In this document: one piece after another, positions 9,071 through 17,670 of the stretch
How positions within the stretch are numbered: the stretch's first letter is position 1
Layout: the number at the start of each line of letters is the position of its first letter
Source: Zoogloea oryzae
Lineage (GTDB): Bacteria > Pseudomonadota > Gammaproteobacteria > Burkholderiales > Rhodocyclaceae
Assembly (NCBI RefSeq): GCF_030161255.1
Contig: NZ_BSPX01000006.1
Location: 1 to 64,000 of the forward strand
DNA length: 64,000 nt
Reading direction: 5' to 3'
Position numbers and translations under genes: made by a program
The notes under the pieces: generated by a model
What the model was told of the DNA's origin: nothing
Databases searched by the model: none
What the model saw: the letters and a program-made list of their open reading frames with translations, nothing else

Positions 9071-9144
9071 CGAGATCGTCTGATCTCGGTCAACCTCACC
9101 CCATTGATGTGTAAAACCCTGATTGACCATACGGATGCGTATGG
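9071..9144. promoter_or_regulatory. Two perfect inverted repeats upstream of cstA
   Basis: First: CGAGATC at 9071-9077, GTCT loop, GATCTCG at 9082-9088. Second: CCATACG at 9127-9133, GATG loop, CGTATGG at 9138-9144. Both lie in the 374-base parE-cstA gap, 180-250 bases ahead of cstA. Neither is followed by a T-run, so they are candidate operators or leader hairpins rather than terminators. The binding protein is unknown. Confidence 0.35.
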
Positions 9145-9323
9145 AAGAATCCGCCCAGGTTGAGTTTGCGGTCGGGCCGCGGATTCAAGCCTGCAGCGGG
9201 TTGTGCCCCGACCCCGTGTGAGATCCAGTTTCAGCTCCCCGCGCAGCGTCGCCCCGAACTGTTGCTTCTTCTTTCTCGTCGGCCGGGCCCGCCCGCCCTT
9301 GCCAACAAGAAAAGAGGAAAGCC

Positions 9324-11384
9324 ATGAACGCCATCCAGCGTCACCTGGGCTGGGGTGCTGTCGCCTTGCTGGGCGCCACTGCCACCGCCATCGTCGCGCT
9401 CAATCGCGGAGAGACCATCAACGCCCTTTGGCTGGTCATCGCCGCGGTATGCTGTTATCTCATTGCCTACCGCTACTACAGCCTGTTCATCGCCGAAAAG
9501 GTGATGGAGCTCGACCCCAAGCGCATGACCCCCGCCCTGCGTCACAACGACGGGCTGGACTACGTGCCGACCAACAAATACGTGCTGTTCGGCCACCATT
9601 TTGCCGCCATCGCCGGCGCCGGCCCGCTGGTGGGCCCGGTGCTCGCCGCCCAGATGGGCTACCTGCCGGGCATGCTGTGGATCCTCGCCGGCGTGGTGTT
9701 TGCCGGCGCAGTGCAGGATTTCATGATCCTGTTCATCTCCACCCGCCGCGACGGCCGCTCTTTGGGCGATCTGGTCAAGTCCGAGCTCGGCGCCGTACCT
9801 GGCGTGATCGCCCTGTTCGGCACCTTCATGATCATGGTCATCATCCTCGCGGTGCTGGCGCTGATCGTCGTGAAGGCGCTGGCCGAATCGCCGTGGGGCA
9901 TGTTCACCGTGGCCGCCACCATCCCCATCGCGCTGCTGATGGGCGTGTATAGCCGCTACATCCGCCCGGGCCGCATCGGCGAGATGTCGATCATCGGCTT
10001 CGTGCTGCTGATGGCCTCGATCATCTACGGGGGCGACATCGCCGCCAGCCCCACCTGGGGCCCGCTGTTCACGTTCGATGGCAAGCAGCTCACCTGGCTC
10101 CTGATCGGCTACGGCTTCGTCGCCTCGGTGCTGCCGGTGTGGCTGCTGCTGGCGCCGCGGGATTACCTGTCCACCTTCCTGAAGATCGGCACCATCGTCG
10201 GCCTCGCCATCGGCATCGCCATCGTGGCCCCCAACCTGCAGATGCCGGCCCTCACCAAGTTCATCGACGGCACCGGCCCGGTGTGGTCGGGCAGCCTGTT
10301 CCCGTTCCTGTTCATCACCATCGCCTGCGGTGCGGTGTCGGGCTTCCATGCGCTGATCTCCTCCGGCACCACGCCCAAGCTGCTGGATAACGAGAAGAAC
10401 GCCCGTTTCATCGGCTACGGCGGCATGCTCATGGAGTCCTTCGTGGCGATCATGGCGCTGGTGGCCGCGTCGGTCATCGAGCCGGGCGTGTACTTCGCGA
10501 TGAACAGCCCGGCCGCGGTGATCGGCAAGACCGCCGAGAGCGCCGCCCAGGTCATCAACCAGTGGGGCTTCGTGGTCACCCCCGAGATGCTGCTCCAGAC
10601 CGCCCAGGACGTGGGTGAGAAGACCATCATCTCCCGCGCCGGCGGCGCCCCGACGCTGGCCGTCGGCATGGCCCACATCCTCTCCAACGCCCTCGGTGGC
10701 AAGGCGATGATGGCCTTCTGGTACCACTTCGCGATCCTCTTCGAGGCGCTGTTCATCCTCACCGCCGTGGATGCCGGCACCCGTGCCGGGCGTTTCATGC
10801 TGCAGGATCTGATGGGCACCTTCGTGCCGTCGATGCGCAAGATGGACTCCATCTTCGCCAGCCTCGTCGCCACCGCCCTGTGCGTGGCCGCGTGGGGCTA
10901 CTTCCTGTACCAGGGCGTGGTCGACCCGCTGGGCGGCATCAACACCCTGTGGCCGCTGTTCGGCATCGCCAACCAGATGCTCGCCGGCGTGGCGCTCACC
11001 CTCGCCACTGTGGTGCTGTTCAAGATGAAGCGCCAGCGCTTTGCGTGGGTCACCGCCGCGCCCACCGTGTGGCTGCTGATCTGCACCCTCACCGCCGGCT
11101 GGCAGAAGGTCTTCCACGACAACCCGAAGATCGGCTTCCTGGCCAACGCCCACAAGTACGAAGCCGGCATCGCCCGCGGCGAAGTCCTAGCCCCGGCCAA
11201 GTCGCTGGAGCAGATGCACCAGATCGTCACCAACAACTACGTGGATGCGGCGCTGGCTGGCCTGTTCATGCTACTGGTGGTGAGCATCCTGGCCTACGCG
11301 ATCCCCGCGTGCTTCCGTGCCCTGGGCAACAGCAAGCCGACGGCGGTGGAAACCCCGTTCGAGCCGATGCCGGCCAGCAGCTGA
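9324..11384 (+). CDS. cstA: Carbon-starvation family pyruvate transporter CstA
   Basis: Polytopic inner-membrane transporter of 686 residues, the usual CstA length, with about 16 hydrophobic helices. The family signature GHHFAAIAGAGPLVGPVLAAQ is near residue 90; GYGGMLMES and FGIANQMLAG motifs are further on. CstA and its homologue BtsT import pyruvate in enterobacteria and take part in peptide use. The ATG at 9324 follows AAGAGGAAAGCC as ribosome-binding site. The small YbdD-family gene 13 bases downstream is its usual partner. Confidence 0.93.
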   Translation: MNAIQRHLGWGAVALLGATATAIVALNRGETINALWLVIAAVCCYLIAYRYYSLFIAEKVMELDPKRMTPALRHNDGLDYVPTNKYVLFGHHFAAIAGAGPLVGPVLAAQMGYLPGMLWILAGVVFAGAVQDFMILFISTRRDGRSLGDLVKSELGAVPGVIALFGTFMIMVIILAVLALIVVKALAESPWGMFTVAATIPIALLMGVYSRYIRPGRIGEMSIIGFVLLMASIIYGGDIAASPTWGPLFTFDGKQLTWLLIGYGFVASVLPVWLLLAPRDYLSTFLKIGTIVGLAIGIAIVAPNLQMPALTKFIDGTGPVWSGSLFPFLFITIACGAVSGFHALISSGTTPKLLDNEKNARFIGYGGMLMESFVAIMALVAASVIEPGVYFAMNSPAAVIGKTAESAAQVINQWGFVVTPEMLLQTAQDVGEKTIISRAGGAPTLAVGMAHILSNALGGKAMMAFWYHFAILFEALFILTAVDAGTRAGRFMLQDLMGTFVPSMRKMDSIFASLVATALCVAAWGYFLYQGVVDPLGGINTLWPLFGIANQMLAGVALTLATVVLFKMKRQRFAWVTAAPTVWLLICTLTAGWQKVFHDNPKIGFLANAHKYEAGIARGEVLAPAKSLEQMHQIVTNNYVDAALAGLFMLLVVSILAYAIPACFRALGNSKPTAVETPFEPMPASS

Positions 11385-11397
11385 GGGAATCCGGCAG

Positions 11398-11601
11398 ATG
11401 TTTGGCGATCTTGCCCGCATGGGCAAATACCTCGGCCAGGCCGCCCGCCTGATGGTGGGCGTGCCGGACTACGACACCTACGTGCAGCACATGCGCCTGA
11501 CCCACCCCGACCAGCCGGTGATGACCTACGAGGCGTTCTTCCGGGAGCGTCAGGAGGCGCGGTATGGCGGCGGAGATGGGCGGCCTGGGCGGTGTTGTTG
11601 A
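11398..11601 (+). CDS. ybdD: YbdD/YjiX family small protein (DUF466)
   Basis: 67-residue cytoplasmic protein encoded just downstream of cstA, the standard pairing; function unresolved but linked to CstA-type transport. Family features: LGQAARLMVGVPDYDTYV then MRLTHPDQPVMTYEAFFRER. The start is the ATG at 11398; an in-frame upstream extension overlapping cstA is open but unlikely. The C-terminus is glycine/arginine-rich and slightly longer than usual, ending in Cys-Cys. Confidence 0.86.
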   Translation: MFGDLARMGKYLGQAARLMVGVPDYDTYVQHMRLTHPDQPVMTYEAFFRERQEARYGGGDGRPGRCC

Positions 11602-11772
11602 AGGACGGGCCCGACCTTCGGGACGGGTCGGCGCGCCCCTTCGGTCGCCTCCCGGGAAGTCGAGGTCGGCTCGCCGGCAGGCAAAGTCGGGCGACAGATC
11701 CACGAGCGAGGCATCGCTGCCACCGCCGTCGGGTGGGCGCCCTCCGCGCCCGACTTCAAGCTCAAGTGACGG

Positions 11773-12924
11773 TCAGCGGATGCCGTTGAGCGCGGCCACG
11801 CCGGTGGCGGGGAAATCGGTGAACACTCCGTCGATGCCCAGACGCATGTAGTACTGCATCTCGGCCTTCGGGTCGGCGAAGCCGTAGCCGCTGGCATCGT
11901 CACGGAAGGTCCAGGTGTGCACCAGCAGGCCCTTCTGGTGGGCCAGCTCGATCACCCCGGTGCTGCCGTCCACCCGGCGGTCGTTGATGGTCAGGGTGGC
12001 GTCACCGGTGCGCTCCACACCGTCGTTCACCGTCTTCACCAGATAGGGTTTCCACGGCCCCACCGCATCGGCGTAGGTCTTCACGAAGTCGAGCCCGGTG
12101 GACGTGAGCAGATCGGCAAAGCTGCGGGCGTCGTTCTTCACCACGAAGTCGTAGGGCTTGTGGTACGGGGCCACCAGCGACATGCTGCCGTCGTCCTTCA
12201 CGTCGTCGGCGTCGATCAGCTGCACAAGTTTGATGTTGGTCCTGGTGTTGAGGTATTGCAGGTTGCTCACCTCGAACGACTGAATGAACACCGGCGCACT
12301 TGCCACGTTGCCGTAGGCGGTGTGCAGGGTGGTCAGCAGCTTTTCCTCGAACACGTTGGCGCCAAAGCGCACCTCGTCGGCGTGGAAGGTGGAGTGCTTG
12401 ATCTCCGGGTAGATGCCCACCGTGCGGCCCAGGCGGGCGCCTTCCGACTTGGCGAGGGCGATCACCTCGTCGAGGGTGGGGATGCCGAACAGCCCGTTGT
12501 ACGCCTGCGAACGGTTGGCGCGGGCCTGCACCGCCCGCAGGGTGCGGATCTCGGCCAGGGTGAAGTCGCTGGCAAAGTAAGCCGTGGTGGGCACGCCATC
12601 CACGTTGCGGGTGCTCATGCGCGACGCCGGAAACTTGGTCGCCACATCGGTGGTGCCATCGAGCATCGGCTCGTGGCGGGCGATCATCACGCCGTCCTTG
12701 GTCAGCACCAGATCGGGTTCGATGAAGTCGGCGCCCTGCTCGATGGCCGCCTTGTAGGATTCCAGCGTGTGTTCCGGCAGGCTGCCCGACGCCCCCCGGT
12801 GGCCGATCACCAGCGGCGCACCACCGGAGAGGGTCTTGAACGCCGGCTGGCTGTCGTCGTCACTGCCGCCGCAGGCCTGGAGAAAGGCGAGGGAAAGAAG
12901 GGGAATCAGGATTTTGATCTTCAT
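11773..12924 (-). CDS. glpQ: Lipoprotein glycerophosphodiester phosphodiesterase
   Basis: Hydrolyses glycerophosphodiesters to glycerol-3-phosphate and an alcohol in the periplasm or at the outer membrane. 383 residues from ATG 12924. The N-terminus is a lipoprotein signal (hydrophobic core then lipobox LQAC at about residues 14-17, followed by GGSDDD). GDPD catalytic motifs are intact: GHRGASGSLPEHTLES (His), EPDLVLTKDG (metal ligands) and ARHEPMLDGTTD (second His). C-terminal FTDFPATG is also typical. It converges with cstA-ybdD. The symbol is by family; whether it is orthologous to E. coli GlpQ is less certain. Confidence 0.9.
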   Translation of the reverse strand: MKIKILIPLLSLAFLQACGGSDDDSQPAFKTLSGGAPLVIGHRGASGSLPEHTLESYKAAIEQGADFIEPDLVLTKDGVMIARHEPMLDGTTDVATKFPASRMSTRNVDGVPTTAYFASDFTLAEIRTLRAVQARANRSQAYNGLFGIPTLDEVIALAKSEGARLGRTVGIYPEIKHSTFHADEVRFGANVFEEKLLTTLHTAYGNVASAPVFIQSFEVSNLQYLNTRTNIKLVQLIDADDVKDDGSMSLVAPYHKPYDFVVKNDARSFADLLTSTGLDFVKTYADAVGPWKPYLVKTVNDGVERTGDATLTINDRRVDGSTGVIELAHQKGLLVHTWTFRDDASGYGFADPKAEMQYYMRLGIDGVFTDFPATGVAALNGIR

Positions 12925-13153
12925 GGGAAGGGTCCGATCGAGGTGGGAGAGCGCTGCTTGCAAGGGTGATATGTCCCGACCAATCTATCTCCCCGGAATT
13001 AAGGGCACGTGAACGCCCCGTGACGGCATCTGCCCGACGACGTGAAAGCGCACCCGGCAGCCTGCGTCATGGCAATCGCGGAATTGATCCGCCCACCCGC
13101 GCGTGGCTGTGGCAAGCTGCGGGCCGTTTCCGTGTTTGCCGCGTACCGCAGCC

Positions 13154-14191
13154 ATGACCAACCCCCTCGCCCTCCCCCGCCCGCCGATCCGCGCGACGAT
13201 CCTCACTGGCTTCCTCGGCGCCGGCAAGACGACCCTGCTCAACCGCTACCTCGCCACCCAGCCCAGCCGCCGCGTGGCGGTTCTCGAGAACGAGTTCGGC
13301 GCGGTGGGCATCGACGGTGGGCTGATCGCCGGTTCGCCGGCGGTGGAGGTGGTGGAGCTCACCGACGGTTGCATCTGCTGCAGCGTGCGGGGCGAGCTGT
13401 CGGTGGCACTGGCCGATCTGGCCGACCGGCGCGACCGGGGCGCGCTGGATTTCGACCACCTGGTGCTGGAGACCACCGGCCTCGCCGACCCGGCGCCGGT
13501 GGCCCAGGCTTTCTTCGTGGATGAAGGCGTGCGCGACCGCTACGAGCTGGACGGCATCCTCACGGTGGTCGACGCGATCCACGCCGGGCGACAGCTCAAC
13601 GAAAACCGCGTCGCCGCCGCGCAGATCGGCTTTGCCGACCGGGTGCTCCTCACCAAGACCGACGGGGTGGATGCCGAGGCCCTCGGCGCCCTGCAGGAGC
13701 GCCTCGTCCGCATCAACGCCCGGGCGCCGGTGGCACCGGTGCCGGTGGCCGAGGCGGACCTGGCCGAGTTGTTCGCGCTGGATGCCTTCGTGCTCTCCGA
13801 CGTGCTGGAGCAGATTCCGGCCTTCCTGACCGACGCCACCCCCGCCGGCCTCACCCGCGGCGGTGGCAGCCACCGGGCCTTCGTGCGCCACGATGACGAC
13901 ATCGCGTCGATGGTGCTGCACCACGCCGGGGCGGTGGACGTGGGGCTGATGGGCAGTTTCGTGGAGGATCTGCTCCTCAAGCACGGCAACGACATGCTGC
14001 GCTACAAGGGCGTGCTGGCGGTGCGGGGCGAGGATCGCCGGCTGGTCTTTCAGGGCGTGCATCGCATCACCGGCTTTGATTACGGGCGGGATTGGGCCGC
14101 CGACGAGGCCCGCGAGACCACCATCGTCGTCATCGGGCGGCGCCTGGACGAGGCCGCCATCACCGCCGCCTTCCGCCTCGCCTGCCGCTGA
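13154..14191 (+). CDS. CobW/COG0523-family GTPase, putative metal chaperone
   Basis: 345-residue G3E P-loop GTPase; the family delivers metals such as Zn or Co to target enzymes. Walker A is GFLGAGKTTLLNR (about residues 20-32), the metal-binding CxCC motif is GCICCSVRGEL at about 75, a guanine-specificity TKTD lies near 175, and the CobW C-terminal domain occupies roughly 240-345. The ATG at 13154 gives the family start; the frame extends 17 codons upstream. No metal-uptake genes lie adjacent, so the cargo metal is unknown. Confidence 0.87.
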   Translation: MTNPLALPRPPIRATILTGFLGAGKTTLLNRYLATQPSRRVAVLENEFGAVGIDGGLIAGSPAVEVVELTDGCICCSVRGELSVALADLADRRDRGALDFDHLVLETTGLADPAPVAQAFFVDEGVRDRYELDGILTVVDAIHAGRQLNENRVAAAQIGFADRVLLTKTDGVDAEALGALQERLVRINARAPVAPVPVAEADLAELFALDAFVLSDVLEQIPAFLTDATPAGLTRGGGSHRAFVRHDDDIASMVLHHAGAVDVGLMGSFVEDLLLKHGNDMLRYKGVLAVRGEDRRLVFQGVHRITGFDYGRDWAADEARETTIVVIGRRLDEAAITAAFRLACR

Positions 14192-14263
14192 TCTCCTTGG
14201 GGCCGGCATGCTGGCCCCATACTTGCTATAGCCCTCCGGAATCACTATTCCCCGGAGAGTTTC

Positions 14264-14755
14264 ATGGTCCAGACAAGCCTCACCGAAGATCTCGTCGACT
14301 TCGGTGACCTGCCCGAACACGTCAATGCCCTGCTGCAACAGGGCGTCGCTGCCCACGCCAGCGACCCGGCCCGCGCCCGGGCGTGCTTTCGCGCCGCCAT
14401 CGAGGTGGCGCCGGACGTGCTGCCGTCCTACCGCTGCCTGTTCAAGCTGCAGAACAAGCTGCGGGATTTCGATTCCGCCTTCGACACCGCCACGGCCGGC
14501 CTCGCCCAGGCCGCGGCCCAGTGCGCCATGAGCCTCGACTGGCAAAGCTGGACGCCCGCCCAGCGGGCTGCCGCGCCGGAGATTCCGGGGCGCTTCCTGC
14601 TGCAGTTTCTGAAGGCCCTGGCCTTCATCGAGCTGCGCCGGGGCAATGAGGACACCTCCGCCCGGGCGCTCGCCAAGCTGGAGGAGCTCGACCCCGAGGA
14701 TGGCGTCGGCGGGTCGGTGGTGGCCGCCCTCCTCGCCCACCGGGAGCCGGTATGA
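14264..14755 (+). CDS. Hypothetical TPR-like helical protein
   Basis: 163 residues, soluble. The middle shows a TPR-like helical pair (ARARACFRAAIEVAPDVLPSY and the following FKLQNKLRDFDSAFDTA), and a C-terminal AFIELRRGNEDTSARALAKL helix repeats the pattern. No enzymatic motif. Its stop overlaps the next gene's start (ATGA), so the two are probably coexpressed ahead of parC. Function unknown; a protein-interaction role is inferred from the repeats only. Confidence 0.65.
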   Translation: MVQTSLTEDLVDFGDLPEHVNALLQQGVAAHASDPARARACFRAAIEVAPDVLPSYRCLFKLQNKLRDFDSAFDTATAGLAQAAAQCAMSLDWQSWTPAQRAAAPEIPGRFLLQFLKALAFIELRRGNEDTSARALAKLEELDPEDGVGGSVVAALLAHREPV

Positions 14756-15102
14756 GCACGCCAGTCAGCGGTCACAAAACCGACAATCCCCCGTTCAGCG
14801 TCACGGACACGACACACCGCGGCCTCGGCCGGCTGCTGGTGCTGCGCCTCGGCGACGCGCTGAAGGTGCGCCTCACGCCCATCGAAGCCCACACCCTGGC
14901 CCTGGCGATGTTTGCGGTGCGGGACGGGCGCAGCCCCGAGAAGGAGCTGTTCATGTGCCCCATCGCCAGTGATCCGATCTTCGTGGCGCGGGTGGAGACC
15001 GACGGATTGCAGGTGGAAACCCCCGCCGGCGGCTACCCGCTGGGCTGGCTGGATGTGGGGGCGCTGGCCGCCGCGCTGTCGCCGGCTGCCGTGCCCGTCT
15101 GA
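14752..15102 (+). CDS. Hypothetical protein coupled to the TPR-like gene
   Basis: 116 residues, no signal peptide or membrane helix, not recognised. Visible segments are GLGRLLVLRLGDALKVRLTP and TPAGGYPLGWLDVGALAAAL. It starts with ATGA overlap on the preceding gene (14752), which supports it as real and translationally coupled. It ends 141 bases before parC. Confidence 0.6.
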   Translation: MSTPVSGHKTDNPPFSVTDTTHRGLGRLLVLRLGDALKVRLTPIEAHTLALAMFAVRDGRSPEKELFMCPIASDPIFVARVETDGLQVETPAGGYPLGWLDVGALAAALSPAAVPV

Positions 15103-15243
15103 TCCCCCGCACGAAAAGCGCGTCCGGACTGCTTTTCAGCGATTTGAATCGGCGGTGCCTGTGGTATTTTTGCGGCCTTTGTCGCGCCCGACGGGCGCCA
15201 GCAACCCAGGCGGCCCCGTGCCGCCAGCCGCAAGCACCGCACC

Positions 15244-17604
15244 ATGAACGACACCCCGGATCTCTTCGACGCCCTGCCCGACGCCCCAGCCGGCGGTGGT
15301 GAGCCGCCCGCGCCGCCCGTCACCCCGCTGCTGGGCAGCGACGACGCCCTGCCCCTCGACCTCTACGCCGAGCGCGCCTATCTGGCCTACGCGATGAGCG
15401 TGGTCAAATCCCGTGCCCTGCCTCAGGTCGAGGACGGCCTCAAGCCGGTGCAGCGCCGCATCCTATTCTCGATGAACGAGATGCGCCTCGCGCCGGGCTC
15501 CAAGCACGTCAAGTCGGCCCGGGTGGTCGGCGACGTGATCGGTAAATACCATCCCCACGGCGACTCCAGCGTCTATGACGCGATGGTCCGGGTGGCCCAG
15601 GATTTCTCGCTGCGCTACCCGCTGGTGGATGGTCAGGGCAACTTCGGTTCGCGGGATGGCGACTCGGCCGCGGCGATGCGTTACACCGAATGCCGCCTCA
15701 CGCCCATCGCCGAGCTGCTGCTCTCCGAGATCGACCGGGGCACCGTGGATTTCCGCCCCAACTACGACGGCGCCTTTGAAGAGCCCCAGCTCCTGCCGGC
15801 CCGCCTGCCCTTCGTGCTGCTCAACGGCGCCTCAGGCATTGCGGTGGGCATGGCCACCGAGATTCCTTCCCACAACCTGCGCGAGGTGGCCGACGCCGCC
15901 ATCCACGCCATCGAGCGCCCGGAAGCCACCGTCGCCAACCTGATGACCCACATCAAGGGGCCGGATTTCCCGGGTGGCGGGCAGATCATCTCGCCGGCGG
16001 CCGACATCCGCGCCGCCTACGAAACGGGCCGCGGCAGCCTCAAGCTGCGCGCCCGCTGGGTGATCGAGGATCTGGCCCGTGGCCAGTGGCAGCTGGTGGT
16101 GAACGAACTGCCGCCAGGCGTCTCGGCCCAGAAGGTGCTGTTCGAGATCGAGACCCTGACCAACCCGCAGCCCAAGACCGGCAAGAAATCCATCGACCCG
16201 GACCAGGCCCAGCTCAAGGCGCTGATGCTCGGCGCGCTCGACCGGGTGCGCGACGAATCCGGCAAGGACGCGCCGGTGCGGCTGGTGTTCGAGCCCAAGA
16301 GCCGCAACCAGGACGTGGCCGAGTTTGCCAACCTGCTGCTGTCCCACACCAGCCTCGAAACCTCGGCGTCGATCAACCTGGTGATGATCGGCCTGGATGG
16401 CCGGCCGGCCCAGAAGAGCCTCGCCGACATCCTCCACGAGTGGGGCCGCTTCCGCATCGGCACCGTGCGCCGGCGCACCGCCCACCGTCTGGGCCAGGTG
16501 AACGACCGCATCCACATCCTGGAAGGCCGGCACATCGTCTTCCTGAACATCGACGAGGTGATCCGCATCATCCGCGAGTCGGACGACCCGAAGGTGGCGC
16601 TGATCGCCCGCTTCGACCTGAGTGACCGGCAGGCCGAGGACATCCTGGAAATCCGCCTGCGCCAGCTGGCCCGCCTCGAAGGCATCAAGATCGAGCGCGA
16701 GCTGGCCGAGCTACGTGGCGAGAAGACCGAACTCGAGGCCCTGCTGGGTGACGAAGGCAAGCTGCGCCGGCTGGTGGTGAAGGAGATCAAGGCCGACGCC
16801 GCCAAGTTCGGCGACGCCCGCCGCACCCTGGTCGAAGAAGCCGCCCGCGCCGGTGTCACCCAGACCGTGGTGGACGAGCCCGTCACCGTGATCGTCTCCG
16901 AGAAGGGCTGGGTGCGCTGCCGCAGCGGCCACGGCGTCGATCTGGCCAACGTGGCCTTCAAGGACGGCGACCGCCTGGGCTCGGCCTTCGAGTGCCGCAG
17001 CGTGGATTCGCTGATCGCCATCACCGACGGCGGCCGCGCGCTCACTGTGGCGGTGTCGACGCTGCCCGACGGGCGCGGCAACGGGGCGCCGCTGGCGTCG
17101 TTCGTCGAGCTGCCGAGTGGCGCCAAGATCGCCCACGTGCTGGCCGGCCCGGCGGACAAGCGGGTGTTGCTGGCGAGCGTGGATGGCTACGGCTTCCTGT
17201 GCAAGCTTGGCGACATGACCGCCACCAAGCGCGCCGGCAAGCAGTTCGTGTCAGTGGATGCGGGCGGCAAGCTGCTTGCCCCGGTGCTCTTCGACGGTGC
17301 CGACAACCAGCATCTGGCGGCGCTGTCGTCCAGCGGCAAGCTGCTGGTGTTCCCGCTGGATCAGATGAAGGAGCTCTCCGGCGGCGGGCGCGGCGTCATC
17401 ATCATGGCGCTGGACGAGGGCGACACTCTGGCGGCCACCTGCGTCGCCACCAATGGCCTCACCCTGCTGGCCGCCACCCGCGGCGGCAAGGCGGTGGAGT
17501 TTGCTGTCTCGCCGAAGGATTGGGAGCCGTGGCTGGGCAAGCGCGCCAAGAAGGGCAAGCCCGCGCCGGGCCGCTCCCAATCCAACGGCCTGCGCGGCGA
17601 CTAA
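15244..17604 (+). CDS. parC: DNA topoisomerase IV subunit A
   Basis: DNA-cleaving subunit of topoisomerase IV, acting with ParE (6988-8949). 786 residues. Catalytic tyrosine Tyr147 sits in AAMRYTECRLTP; the quinolone-resistance-determining region is nearby (HPHGDSSVYDAMVR), with Ser and Asp at the positions usually susceptible. The N-terminus has the DGLKPVQRRILFSM signature, and a shortened ParC-type C-terminal beta-propeller occupies about 500-760. There is a proline-rich leader (residues 10-35). It ends at a strong bidirectional terminator shared with the sensor kinase gene. Confidence 0.96.
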   Translation: MNDTPDLFDALPDAPAGGGEPPAPPVTPLLGSDDALPLDLYAERAYLAYAMSVVKSRALPQVEDGLKPVQRRILFSMNEMRLAPGSKHVKSARVVGDVIGKYHPHGDSSVYDAMVRVAQDFSLRYPLVDGQGNFGSRDGDSAAAMRYTECRLTPIAELLLSEIDRGTVDFRPNYDGAFEEPQLLPARLPFVLLNGASGIAVGMATEIPSHNLREVADAAIHAIERPEATVANLMTHIKGPDFPGGGQIISPAADIRAAYETGRGSLKLRARWVIEDLARGQWQLVVNELPPGVSAQKVLFEIETLTNPQPKTGKKSIDPDQAQLKALMLGALDRVRDESGKDAPVRLVFEPKSRNQDVAEFANLLLSHTSLETSASINLVMIGLDGRPAQKSLADILHEWGRFRIGTVRRRTAHRLGQVNDRIHILEGRHIVFLNIDEVIRIIRESDDPKVALIARFDLSDRQAEDILEIRLRQLARLEGIKIERELAELRGEKTELEALLGDEGKLRRLVVKEIKADAAKFGDARRTLVEEAARAGVTQTVVDEPVTVIVSEKGWVRCRSGHGVDLANVAFKDGDRLGSAFECRSVDSLIAITDGGRALTVAVSTLPDGRGNGAPLASFVELPSGAKIAHVLAGPADKRVLLASVDGYGFLCKLGDMTATKRAGKQFVSVDAGGKLLAPVLFDGADNQHLAALSSSGKLLVFPLDQMKELSGGGRGVIIMALDEGDTLAATCVATNGLTLLAATRGGKAVEFAVSPKDWEPWLGKRAKKGKPAPGRSQSNGLRGD

Positions 17605-17628
17605 GCCGGACGGCCGAAAAAACGCAGG

Positions 17629-17660
17629 AAAAACGGGGGGCGGATTGCTCCCCGTTTTTC
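17629..17660. terminator. Bidirectional terminator between parC and sensor kinase gene
   Basis: Perfect stem AAAAACGGGG (17629-17638) / CCCCGTTTTT (17650-17659) around an 11-base loop. The T-run on either strand serves both convergent genes. Confidence 0.9.
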
Positions 17661-17670
17661 TTGCTGGCGC

